NCBI GenBank assembly: GCA_019421315.1
Contig: JAHZFN010000199.1
Span: 2,554 to 8,983, forward strand
Direction: 5' to 3'
Source: Peptococcaceae bacterium
GTDB lineage: Bacteria > Bacillota > Dehalobacteriia > UBA4068 > UBA4997
DNA: 6,430 nt
The notes under the pieces are model-generated. The model searched no databases, was not told the DNA's origin, and saw only the letters and a program-made list of their open reading frames with translations. Below are positions 1 through 5,348 of this stretch, piece after piece. The number at the start of each line of letters is the position of its first letter. Position 1 is the first letter of the stretch. Made by a program: the position numbers and the translations under genes.

Positions 1-75
1 TTGTTTTTTTTCTTTCGCCAGACACTCCGCATATTTATCGCGGAGAGCATTCAATTCTTCTCTGGTTCTGATCAT
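1..75 (-). CDS. N-terminus of a probable NuoF/HydB-type NADH-binding flavoprotein subunit (runs off the window)
   Basis: An open frame starts with ATG at 75-73 and continues to the window edge without a stop, giving 25 codons that begin MIRTREELNALRDKYAEC. A perfect AGGAGG lies at 88-83, seven bases upstream, and overlaps the stop codon of the preceding nuoE-type gene. The two genes are therefore almost certainly translated together. NuoE-family subunits are typically followed by the FMN/NADH-binding NuoF, HydB or HndC subunit of complex I-like enzymes or [FeFe] hydrogenases. A short charged helix like this one is common at the start of that family. The product name rests on gene order, because no catalytic motif falls inside the visible part. 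The coding status is much surer than the function. Confidence 0.7.
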   Translation of the reverse strand, partial: MIRTREELNALRDKYAECLAKEKKQ

Positions 76-82
76 GAATTAA

Positions 83-88
83 CCTCCT
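83..88 (-). promoter_or_regulatory. Ribosome binding site AGGAGG for the downstream flavoprotein gene, overlapping the nuoE stop
   Basis: AGGAGG reads on the minus strand at 88-83, seven bases before the ATG at 75. It shares two bases with the TAG stop of the upstream gene (89-87). This supports a start at 75 and translational coupling of the two subunits. Confidence 0.85.
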
Positions 89-614
89 AAACCTGAGCTT
101 CCGCAGCAACCTGAGATTCCAGTTCGCTGGCTTTGGCTTTGATTTCTTCCAAAAGTTCTTTGGTTTTTGCAGCGTTCATGGAACCGTGTACTTTACCGTT
201 GACAGTCAGTACAGGAGCCAACCCGCAGGCGCCCAAACATGAAACAATTTCCACCGTAAACATAAAATCGTCCGTGGTGTTTTTTTCATCGTTCAAACCC
301 AATTCCATATGCAGTGTGCTTAAAACATCCACCGATTTACGTACATGGCAGGCTGTGCCGTCGCAAACCTTGATAACATATTTGCCCTTGGGATCCAATG
401 AAAAGTTTTCATAAAAAGTTGCCACGCCCATAATTTTGGCAGGAGAAACACCGGTGCGTTCACTGATCATCTGCAAAGCATCCATCGGAAGATATCCGTA
501 AATTTCCTGAGTTTTTTGCAGGATGGTTACAAGACTGCCCCGAATACCGGCGTATTCTTCCAAAGTTGGTTCCAGCAATGCCAAATTTTCTTTTTTGGCT
601 TTCTGATTGGTCAT
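87..614 (-). CDS. nuoE: NuoE-family thioredoxin-like [2Fe-2S] subunit (NADH dehydrogenase / NADH-linked hydrogenase type)
   Basis: A 175-residue protein of the NuoE/HydC/HndA family, the small electron-transfer subunit that passes electrons between an NADH-oxidising flavoprotein and further Fe-S clusters. The four cluster ligands are visible as Cys84-x4-Cys89 (in VCDGTACH) and Cys126-x3-Cys130 (in SCLGACG). The helical N-terminal domain has the family phrases GYLP, ISERTGVSP and GVATFYENF. The length is normal. The frame is open further up to a GTG at 623, but the G of that GTG is the last base of the GGGAG ribosome binding site (627-623). The ATG at 614, eight bases downstream of it, is the better start. 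The next gene begins 11 bases after the stop and is probably the flavoprotein subunit. In a strict anaerobe the complex is most likely an electron-bifurcating or NAD(P)-linked [FeFe] hydrogenase, or a formate dehydrogenase module. The sequence here cannot separate these from respiratory complex I. The final residues (after about 165) are Ala/Glu-rich and non-catalytic. Confidence 0.93.
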   Translation of the reverse strand: MTNQKAKKENLALLEPTLEEYAGIRGSLVTILQKTQEIYGYLPMDALQMISERTGVSPAKIMGVATFYENFSLDPKGKYVIKVCDGTACHVRKSVDVLSTLHMELGLNDEKNTTDDFMFTVEIVSCLGACGLAPVLTVNGKVHGSMNAAKTKELLEEIKAKASELESQVAAEAQV

Positions 615-622
615 TTTTTTCA

Positions 623-628
623 CTCCCT
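623..628 (-). promoter_or_regulatory. Ribosome binding site AGGGAG that decides the nuoE start
   Basis: AGGGAG at 628-623 lies eight bases before ATG 614. The alternative GTG start at 623-621 would overlap this site, so it is not usable with it. Confidence 0.75.
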
Positions 629-699
629 ATAATATTCCTAATATCTTAAATTTTTTAACAAAAATTTATTAACTAATTCAATTCAAACTTTAATAAAAT

Positions 700-719
700 C
701 CACATATATCCACATATAT
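700..719. repeat. Tandem 10-bp repeat CCACATATAT x2
   Basis: Two exact adjoining copies of CCACATATAT occupy 700-709 and 710-719 on the plus strand. The junction reads ATATCCACA, one base from the DnaA-box consensus TTATCCACA. Nothing else suggests an origin here, and the function is unknown. Confidence 0.6.
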
Positions 720-753
720 TTTTGATATATATTTTTTAATAATGATGCCTTTT

Positions 754-768
754 GGTAATTTTATTACC
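754..768. repeat. Perfect inverted repeat GGTAAT-TTT-ATTACC
   Basis: Six-base arms at 754-759 and 763-768 surround a three-base centre, 11 bases downstream of the TsaD-like stop and upstream of nuoE. The arms are AT-rich and no run of T follows on either strand, so it is a poor intrinsic terminator. It could be an operator half-site pair for the nuoE operon. It does not match the Rex site TTGTGAA-N4-TTCACAA. Confidence 0.45.
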
Positions 769-779
769 GATTATTCCTA

Positions 780-1754
780 TTATAACAGTTCATGTCCGCC
801 CTTGCCAAACTGCAAATTCTGCCATTGCTTCAAGCCCAAAAGAGCCACACCGTAAGCATTATCCTTAGCATAATACGGCGGTGCAAAATACGCTTTTACC
901 GAACGGCTCAGTTTTTTTTGCAGCTGTTTTTTCAAGTATCTGCTGCCTGAAACGCCGCCCACCAGCAAAACTGATTTTACATTGTAATCATCGGCGGCTT
1001 TGTTGATAACCTTTGCCAAGGAATTTGCCAAAAGAGCAAAAACTCCCTGTGCCAAAGCACCCTGTTCAACACTGCCGTCCTGAACTCGGCGGCTCACCTC
1101 CGCCTCACCGCCCGAAAGAGAAAATTCATAACCCCGAACAGAGCTTTTAAGGATATGCTTTTCGCCCGCATAGCTTTCTGCCAGCTTATCCAGCTCAGGA
1201 CCGCAGGGAAAACGCAGTCCCAGCAAAACTCCCGTCCTGTCCACCAGCTGTCCTGCGTGCAGGTCGCTGCTGCCGCCCAAAAGCTCAACCTCAAAACCTG
1301 TCTCGGCAGTCCGAACCAACAAAAGTTCCGTTGTGCCGCCGGAAAGATGAACAGCCAAAAAGCTGTCTGCCTGCGGCATTTCGGAGGTTTTAACACCTGC
1401 CATCAAATGCCCCTCTTGGTGCGACGTATAAAAAACAGGCACACCGTAAGCCGCCGCCAAAAGCTTTGCATCGTTGACACCTGCAAAAAAAACAGGCATA
1501 TAGGAATTTTCCGAAGGTCTGGGGCTTTGACTGACGCAGACAGCCTTAATATCTTTTCGGTCAAGCTTTTCCAGGCAAGAACAGAGAACCTCCCTGCCCT
1601 CCCGAATATGCTGAAAAAGGGCAGCATTTTGCGCCAAACCTCTTTCTCCTGCGGCAACCTCCAGAATACGGCGGTTTTCAGCGAGCAAGCTGCCTTTTTC
1701 ATCAACAACGGCAATGCTCGTGGTATAACAGCTGGTATCAATACCGATTATCAT
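780..1754 (-). CDS. Diverged TsaD-like (peptidase M22 / Kae1 family) paralogue
   Basis: A 324-residue protein with the ASKHA-fold layout of TsaD, the tRNA t6A-synthesis protein once called O-sialoglycoprotein endopeptidase. Family landmarks in order: MIIGIDTSCYTTS at the N-terminus, His112-x3-His116 (SHQEGH), the phosphate-binding SGG at 138-140, AGQLVDRTGVLLGLRFPCGP around 167-186, FSLSGGEAE at 211-219, VLLVGGVSG at 262-270, and KDNAYG with Asp298. His112, His116 and Asp298 match the three metal ligands of TsaD. Several near-invariant TsaD positions differ: SCDET is SCYTT, the glycine-rich GPGL segment is SPRPSENSYM, SGGHT is SGGTT, and AGEAFDK is AGQLVDR. It is therefore probably a second, specialised member and not the essential tsaD, which should lie elsewhere. 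The start at 1754 has GGGAG six bases upstream. It follows nusB by 66 bases with no terminator and is probably co-transcribed. The biochemical role is unknown. Confidence 0.85.
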   Translation of the reverse strand: MIIGIDTSCYTTSIAVVDEKGSLLAENRRILEVAAGERGLAQNAALFQHIREGREVLCSCLEKLDRKDIKAVCVSQSPRPSENSYMPVFFAGVNDAKLLAAAYGVPVFYTSHQEGHLMAGVKTSEMPQADSFLAVHLSGGTTELLLVRTAETGFEVELLGGSSDLHAGQLVDRTGVLLGLRFPCGPELDKLAESYAGEKHILKSSVRGYEFSLSGGEAEVSRRVQDGSVEQGALAQGVFALLANSLAKVINKAADDYNVKSVLLVGGVSGSRYLKKQLQKKLSRSVKAYFAPPYYAKDNAYGVALLGLKQWQNLQFGKGGHELL

Positions 1755-1820
1755 AAACTTCTCCCAAATTAAAACCGAAATATCAGCTTAATTATCAATA
1801 TGTTTCAAATAAATTATTTT

Positions 1821-2627
1821 TTAATATTTTTTATCACGAATCGGTTTTTCCGTTTTGAAATATTCCTCCAAAATTTCCTCAGGCAAAACAGCGCCTGCAT
1901 CCAGCGCCTCCCGAATATCTTTGTTGGTCAGAAAAGCGTTTTCGCCGTAAATGCGTTTTTTGTCAGCCAGCAAATCGTCTGACTTAATAACATCCCGTTC
2001 GGAAATATCGGCCTTTTTAATTTTGCGGAAGCCTTGCTTTTTGATCATCTTGTTTTCTTCGGCAAAGCTTTCCTTGGCTTTTTCCGTCTTGATCTCCTGC
2101 TTGGGCGCCGCCAAGTCTTCTTCTGTCAGTTCCTCTTGACGTGATAATTCCGCCCGTTTTTTTGCGGCGGCAATATCTGCCAAATACTGCTCTCTCTTGC
2201 TTTCGTCCACTTGATAAGCGGCGTTGTTTTCCACCATAACCTTTTTGTAGAAATTATCCAAAACCGCATTGACAAAGGACGGTGATTCATCTGTGCCGAA
2301 TTCCTTTGCCAGCTCCACGGCCTCGTTCATCACGATATTGGCAGGAGTTTTTGCCTGCCGCATTTCAAACATCGCCATTTTAATCAAATTGCGGTCAACC
2401 GCCGCCAAACGGCTCGGCTCCCAGCCTTTGGTGAATTTTTTCAGATATTCGCCCAATTCAAATTGATTGTCGCAAACACCATGCACCAATTCCAAAGCAA
2501 AAGCCTTGTAGCCGCCTTTCAATTCGGACTCCGCCAAGGTATGCTCCGCCATGGCAATTTCATTATTTCCCACATCCATCTGAAACAGCATCTTAAAAGC
2601 CGTCTCTCTCGCCAAATGCCTGCTCAA
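1821..2627 (-). CDS. nusB: Transcription antitermination factor NusB with a long C-terminal extension
   Basis: NusB binds boxA RNA with NusE (ribosomal protein S10) and helps RNA polymerase through rRNA operons. Residues 1-130 are a full NusB domain: SRHLARETAFKMLFQ at the start, ALELVHGV, DRNLIKMAMFEM, TPANIVMNEAVELAKEFG and SFVNAVLDNFYKK. The start is a TTG at 2627-2625, seven bases after a perfect AGGAGG (2640-2635). The longer frame to 2669 would add 14 residues and read through this ribosome binding site. NusB is normally about 130-150 residues, but this one has 268. The extra 138 residues begin with a Lys/Glu-rich stretch (about 140-200), probably coiled or disordered. They end with a more regular part containing KKIRIYGEN-like and LTNKDIREALDAGAVLPEE-like helical sequence. 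I do not recognise that domain. A promoter lies about 70 bases upstream of the start. The TsaD-like gene follows. Confidence 0.93.
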   Translation of the reverse strand: MSRHLARETAFKMLFQMDVGNNEIAMAEHTLAESELKGGYKAFALELVHGVCDNQFELGEYLKKFTKGWEPSRLAAVDRNLIKMAMFEMRQAKTPANIVMNEAVELAKEFGTDESPSFVNAVLDNFYKKVMVENNAAYQVDESKREQYLADIAAAKKRAELSRQEELTEEDLAAPKQEIKTEKAKESFAEENKMIKKQGFRKIKKADISERDVIKSDDLLADKKRIYGENAFLTNKDIREALDAGAVLPEEILEEYFKTEKPIRDKKY

Positions 2628-2634
2628 AATATGT

Positions 2635-2640
2635 CCTCCT
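2635..2640 (-). promoter_or_regulatory. Ribosome binding site AGGAGG that fixes the TTG start of nusB
   Basis: AGGAGG at 2640-2635 is followed by a seven-base spacer and TTG at 2627. No ATG or GTG lies at a suitable distance, and the residues that follow (SRHLARE) are where NusB proteins usually begin. Confidence 0.85.
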
Positions 2641-2672
2641 AAAAAAATTCTTTTAAATCCCATCTGCAAAAA

Positions 2673-2688
2673 AAATATTTAAATATTT
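2673..2688. repeat. Tandem 8-bp repeat AAATATTT x2 in the nusB leader
   Basis: Two exact copies of the self-complementary octamer AAATATTT lie at 2673-2680 and 2681-2688, between the nusB promoter and its start. The leader here is extremely AT-rich, so the repeat may be incidental. Confidence 0.45.
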
Positions 2689-2706
2689 ATATATATTATA
2701 CGTCGC

Positions 2707-2715
2707 ATTATATCA
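2707..2715 (-). promoter_or_regulatory. Extended -10 promoter (TGATATAAT) for nusB
   Basis: TGATATAAT reads on the minus strand at 2715-2707, an exact TGnTATAAT extended -10 element. A second TATAAT lies at 2700-2695 but has no -35 box at the right distance; TTGGTC at 2726-2721 is 20 bases away. Transcription would begin near 2700 and leave a leader of about 70 bases. The 141-base gap upstream of nusB supports a separate start for nusB and the TsaD-like gene. Confidence 0.55.
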
Positions 2716-2768
2716 CCAACGACCAAACTGCCGCCCGCATAACCTGCAACTTTTTTTTATCCGTCTTT

Positions 2769-2990
2769 TTATTCGTTGTTTTTGAATTTTTTGATAAAAC
2801 CTTTCCAGCCGCCGTTCTTGTCAACCAATCTGCCCAAAAGCAAACCGATCAGAAGGCACACAGCAACCACAACGGTTTTCCAAAAACCGAACGAAACAAA
2901 GCATAAACCAACCAGCAAGCCGATAATCACACCGATTGAGGCATTGCGGTGGTTTTCCCACATACGGGCAAGAAACCCCATAATATCCAT
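2769..2990 (-). CDS. DUF2273-family small membrane protein
   Basis: A 73-residue protein with two predicted membrane helices, at about residues 17-35 (SIGVIIGLLVGLCFVSFGFW) and 38-56. The basic tail includes GGWKGFIKKFK. The N-terminus MDIMGFLARMWENHR, the glycine-containing first helix and the GRLVDKNGG loop after the second are typical of the DUF2273 proteins encoded beside Asp23 and AmaP in Bacillota. AAGGAG lies eight bases before the ATG at 2990, and the gene follows amaP by 53 bases. The precise function is unknown. Its constant company with the Asp23 module suggests a role in holding Asp23 at the membrane or in envelope homeostasis. Confidence 0.85.
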   Translation of the reverse strand: MDIMGFLARMWENHRNASIGVIIGLLVGLCFVSFGFWKTVVVAVCLLIGLLLGRLVDKNGGWKGFIKKFKNNE

Positions 2991-3011
2991 ATGCCAAACT
3001 CCTTATTTTCA

Positions 3012-3033
3012 CTTGATTAATTTTCTTGATTAA
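3012..3033. repeat. Direct 9-bp repeat CTTGATTAA with 4-bp spacer, between amaP and the DUF2273 gene
   Basis: CTTGATTAA occurs at 3012-3020 and again at 3025-3033, a 13-base period. It lies directly upstream of the DUF2273 ribosome binding site. No function can be assigned. Confidence 0.5.
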
Positions 3034-3043
3034 CTTAACTGTT

Positions 3044-3682
3044 TTATTTATTTTTATTTGCTTCATCGCCGTCAAAGGAAACATTGACCGTTTCTTCCTC
3101 GGTTTCGGAAACATCGTCCCATCTGCCGTCGGGATTTTTTTCCACGGTTATGGGTTTGGCAACAACATCGGTGATAACAATTTTAACATCTTTAACCTTT
3201 AAACCGACCATAGTCTCCAGCTGAATTTTAATATCCTCCCGCATTGCCATTGCCAGTTCGGGAATATTGATGTCACCGTTGACTACGGTTTTGGCTTTCA
3301 CGTTGATACCTTCAGGGGTTTCCTCCACAACAGTGCTGACGCTTTTTACCTGGCTGTAACCTTTAACAACCTGTCCGACAATGCAGTCGATGGCGCCGAC
3401 GGAAATTTGTACATTGTCGCCCTGAGCCTCTGTGCTGATAACGGTCGCCTTGGACTGACCCTTGCTGTGAAAAGCGGAACCGAACATAACCAAAAGTCCC
3501 AAAACAAAAACCAAAGCCGCAACGACCAAAGCCAGCCAGCGGTGAGCCACTATCGTTTTGGCAGCAAAATCAACATAAAACACCGACGATCCGGGGTTGA
3601 AGCACAAAAAAGCTGCGCCTGCCGCCGACACTATCAAAAGCAATGAAAAAATCAATATCAATAATCTGTCAATAAATCTCAT
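3044..3682 (-). CDS. amaP: Alkaline shock response membrane anchor protein AmaP
   Basis: A 212-residue membrane protein. Two hydrophobic helices at about 5-27 and 49-70 form a hairpin, followed by a cytosolic Asp23-like domain (about 84-172) with VGAIDCIVGQVVKGYSQV and GLKVKDVKIVIT. The tail is acidic (ETEEETVNVSFDGDEAN). In staphylococci AmaP recruits the soluble Asp23 protein to the membrane, and the layout here fits that role. The ATG at 3682 has GAGGTG five bases upstream and gives the usual N-terminus MRFIDRLLILIF. The frame extends 15 residues further to 3727, but that part falls in the hairpin-rich leader and looks non-coding. The gene lies between the Asp23 and DUF2273 genes. Two hairpins in the leader may lower its expression relative to Asp23. 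Confidence 0.9.
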   Translation of the reverse strand: MRFIDRLLILIFSLLLIVSAAGAAFLCFNPGSSVFYVDFAAKTIVAHRWLALVVAALVFVLGLLVMFGSAFHSKGQSKATVISTEAQGDNVQISVGAIDCIVGQVVKGYSQVKSVSTVVEETPEGINVKAKTVVNGDINIPELAMAMREDIKIQLETMVGLKVKDVKIVITDVVAKPITVEKNPDGRWDDVSETEEETVNVSFDGDEANKNK

Positions 3683-3697
3683 AATTCCACCTCTGCG

Positions 3698-3723
3698 AAA
3701 AATTCGGCAGAAAACTGCTGCCG
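3698..3723 (-). terminator. Hairpin with T-run just upstream of amaP (possible attenuator)
   Basis: In the transcript CGGCAG (3723-3718) pairs with CTGCCG (3710-3705) around a seven-base loop. AA and five U (3702-3698) follow, ending a few bases before the amaP ribosome binding site. The stem is short at six pairs, so it may be a weak terminator, an attenuator, or an RNA end-protecting hairpin. Confidence 0.45.
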
Positions 3724-3740
3724 ACACCTTTGTTTAAAAT

Positions 3741-3777
3741 GCAAAATAAAGGGCTAATGGAAATCCAATAGCCCTTT
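3741..3777 (-). terminator. Intrinsic terminator-like hairpin after the Asp23 gene
   Basis: AAAGGGCTA and TAGCCCTTT (outer arms 3777-3769 and 3756-3748) form a nine-pair stem. It is extended past one A-A mismatch by TGG/CCA. The transcript continues AUUUUGCAUUUU, a broken U-rich tail. It starts 14 bases after the Asp23 stop. It probably causes partial termination, because amaP, with no clear promoter of its own, follows on the same strand. Confidence 0.7.
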
Positions 3778-3791
3778 AAATAGTAAAAACC

Positions 3792-4208
3792 TTATTCAGC
3801 AGTTTCTGCTTCGGGTTCCTCCGCCTTCTTTTCGGGCTGAGGGAAAGCAACACCTTGAACATGGACATTTACGGCGCCGATTTTCAAACCGGTCATTGTA
3901 ACAACGGATTCCTTAACGTTTTCCTGAATATTATTGGCAACTTCGGGAATTTTTGAGCCATATTCAACGATAATGCTTATATCAATGGTTGCAACGTCGC
4001 CGTTTATGTCAACTTTAATGCCTTTTGTCAGCTGTTTTCTGCCCAGCATCTGACCGATACCTTCAACGATACCGCCGCTCATGCCCACAACACCTTCAAC
4101 TTCAGAAGCTGCGATGCCGGCAATGGTAGCCACAACGTCATTGGCAATTTTGATAGTGTTTTCGGCTTCTTCGCTTTGTACTTCCACTTCGATTACTTTA
4201 TCATCCAT
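3792..4208 (-). CDS. asp23: Asp23/Gls24 family envelope stress response protein
   Basis: A 138-residue soluble protein of the Asp23/Gls24 (DUF322) family. Typical segments: TIKIANDVVATIAGIAASEVEGVVGM, KGIKVDINGDVATIDISIIVEYGSKIPEVA (given only as landmarks, about residues 62-92), ENVKESVVTMTGLKIGAVNVHVQGV, and an acidic Pro/Glu/Ala tail after 122. In staphylococci Asp23 is an abundant protein that forms a membrane-attached layer through AmaP. The homologue YqhY sits near nusB in Bacillus, as here. Its own strong promoter lies upstream and a perfect AGGAGG (4224-4219) precedes the ATG by ten bases. A terminator-like hairpin follows. This arrangement suggests it is made in larger amounts than AmaP and DUF2273. 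Confidence 0.92.
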   Translation of the reverse strand: MDDKVIEVEVQSEEAENTIKIANDVVATIAGIAASEVEGVVGMSGGIVEGIGQMLGRKQLTKGIKVDINGDVATIDISIIVEYGSKIPEVANNIQENVKESVVTMTGLKIGAVNVHVQGVAFPQPEKKAEEPEAETAE

Positions 4209-4242
4209 AGAGCAAATACCTCCTTATAAAGAATGTAATTTT

Positions 4243-4271
4243 ATTATAGCAAATCTTGCTGAAAATAACAA
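4243..4271 (-). promoter_or_regulatory. Sigma-A-type promoter of the Asp23-AmaP-DUF2273 module
   Basis: On the minus strand TTGTTA (4271-4266) and TATAAT (4248-4243) are separated by exactly 17 bases. The -10 is also extended (TGCTATAAT). Transcription should start near 4236, giving a short leader of about 28 bases that contains the AGGAGG site. This is the best promoter in the window and implies vegetative expression, separate from the spoIIIA genes upstream. Confidence 0.82.
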
Positions 4272-4310
4272 TAAGTAATCTGATATTTCGTTGGTAAAAA
4301 GCCGATTTTT

Positions 4311-4334
4311 ATCATATTTTATATCATGTTTTAT
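4311..4334. repeat. Imperfect tandem 12-bp repeat after spoIIIAH
   Basis: ATCATATTTTAT (4311-4322) and ATCATGTTTTAT (4323-4334) adjoin and differ at one base. They lie between the spoIIIAH stop and the asp23 promoter. No clear terminator hairpin was found in this gap, so read-through from spoIIIAH is possible. Confidence 0.5.
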
Positions 4335-4342
4335 CTGGTATT

Positions 4343-5170
4343 TTAATCTTTTATGACAATTATGGCGTTTTCATAGCCGATACCGGTGTATGTATCCACC
4401 AGCTGAGCAATTTTATCGGCGTCACCGTCGTTTATTTTTCCCGCTTGCGGTCTTAAAATCACATTAACCTTGTCCTCCTGCACAAAAACCACAGCCTCGC
4501 CGCCGTATTTTGCCACCAAAAGACTTTCCAGCAGCAATTCATTCTCCATACCCTCTGTTATTGCCAAAATTTTGTTTTCTGCCTCTTTTTTAACATCAGG
4601 CAGTGTGTCGGCGTCCGCCGCCATTTCGTTCAAAAGCTCCAGCTGTTCGGAACGCACCTTTTCCCGTTCCATTTCATAATTGACAAAATAATCGTTGTCG
4701 CTGTTCAAAGCTTCTCCCTCGGCGGCCTTGGTTTCAGTTTTGTTTTTTTTATCGGACGCCGAAACAGAGCTGTAAGCAGAATCATTCAAAACAGATTCGG
4801 CAACAGCCTGCCTTTCCTGAGGGTTCATACTGTTTTCCGCCTTGTTAACGGCGGCGCAGGAAAGCAAAATCAAAGCCACAACACCGAAAACAACAAGCAA
4901 ATGCTGCGCCGCCTCTTTGTTGTCGAAGCTGAAAAAGTATTTGATTTTTGCAAAGAAAGCCTTTTGGCGTCTGTTTTCAGGCGGATGGTAACTGCACAAA
5001 CTGCGCATTTCTTTATTCTTGTCCGATGTTTTTGCCGCCGACAGCCCACTGCTGCCGCCGTTTTCCCACCGCCGCTTTTTATCACTCTTTTTATCGTTCT
5101 TTCCGCTGTCACTCCTGCCCCAGCTCTTCTCCAAATCCGAAAGTGTCAGTTTCTTTTTTCTTTTCAGCAT
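4343..5170 (-). CDS. spoIIIAH: Stage III sporulation protein AH (SpoIIIAH) with a long cytosolic N-terminus
   Basis: SpoIIIAH is the mother-cell membrane protein whose ring-building domain meets forespore SpoIIQ across the intermembrane space and forms part of the feeding-tube channel. Here it has 275 residues. Residues 1-85 are Lys-, Asp- and Ser-rich and presumably cytosolic. One membrane helix follows at about 87-108 (HLLVVFGVVALILLSCAAV), then a polar linker. The conserved domain spans about 160-275, with YFVNYEMEREKVRSEQLELL, EAENKILAITEGMENE, LLVAKYGGEAVVF and a closing GYENAIIVIKD. The ATG at 5170 has AAGGAG seven bases upstream; eight further upstream codons are open but lack a site. 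Bacillus SpoIIIAH has about 218 residues and only a few before its helix, so the 85-residue leader is unusual. The gene stands 178 bases after spoIIIAG, a larger gap than expected. Confidence 0.93.
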   Translation of the reverse strand: MLKRKKKLTLSDLEKSWGRSDSGKNDKKSDKKRRWENGGSSGLSAAKTSDKNKEMRSLCSYHPPENRRQKAFFAKIKYFFSFDNKEAAQHLLVVFGVVALILLSCAAVNKAENSMNPQERQAVAESVLNDSAYSSVSASDKKNKTETKAAEGEALNSDNDYFVNYEMEREKVRSEQLELLNEMAADADTLPDVKKEAENKILAITEGMENELLLESLLVAKYGGEAVVFVQEDKVNVILRPQAGKINDGDADKIAQLVDTYTGIGYENAIIVIKD

Positions 5171-5348
5171 AATATTTCTCCTTTCTGTCATCAAAACGGT
5201 ACACCCAACGGCGGTTTTCTGAATTGAAATTCAAATTTAAATTTTTTTTATTTTAATAACTTTAATAACTTAACCCAAGCTAAAACAACCAAGCCAACCT
5301 CATTGCCTAAAACAAAATCAAACGGCGGCAATTTGAGCTAAATCGCCG
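5171..5348 (-). promoter_or_regulatory. Leader region between spoIIIAG and spoIIIAH
   Basis: A 178-base gap with a hairpin at its 5' end (see terminator), a tandem nine-base repeat (5253-5270) and long A/T runs. AAGGAG lies seven bases before the spoIIIAH ATG. AACGGCGG occurs twice (5207-5214 and 5321-5328), and both copies are complementary to CGCCGTT at 5344-5350. No convincing -35/-10 pair was found, although a sporulation-type promoter could be missed by eye. Confidence 0.4.
5253..5270. repeat. Tandem 9-bp repeat TTAATAACT x2 upstream of spoIIIAH
   Basis: Exact adjoining copies lie at 5253-5261 and 5262-5270, in an AT-rich stretch about 80 bases upstream of spoIIIAH. The function is unknown. 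Confidence 0.5.

Larger units (their letters stand above)
615..779 (-). promoter_or_regulatory. AT-rich leader and promoter region of the nuoE operon
   Basis: This is a 165-base, very AT-rich gap between the TsaD-like gene and nuoE, long enough to hold a separate promoter. Candidate boxes on the minus strand are weak: TTAATA near 672-667 with TAAGAT at 648-643 (18-base spacing), and TTGAAT at 681-676. None is good enough to name as the start site. The gap also holds a 15-base perfect palindrome (754-768) and a tandem ten-base repeat (700-719), described separately. Independent transcription of the nuoE operon is inferred from the change of function and the length of the gap. Confidence 0.4.

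Noticed and set aside
700..719. Replication origin based on the DnaA-box-like ATATCCACA
   Set aside because: There is only one near match, and no dnaA/dnaN genes or box cluster nearby.
754..768. Intrinsic terminator after the TsaD-like gene
   Set aside because: The stem is a short AT-rich six pairs and no run of U follows in the transcript.
780..1754. Calling this gene the canonical tsaD
   Set aside because: Several near-invariant TsaD motifs are changed (SCDET, GPGL, SGGHT, AGEAFDK), which points to a paralogue.
1155..1772. A 205-codon plus-strand open frame opposite the TsaD-like gene
   Set aside because: Its composition follows from the reverse complement of a conserved coding sequence, and no domain is recognisable.
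2628..2669. An ATG start at 2669 for nusB
   Set aside because: Translation would pass through the AGGAGG site, and the added residues do not resemble NusB. The TTG at 2627 fits the spacing and the family.
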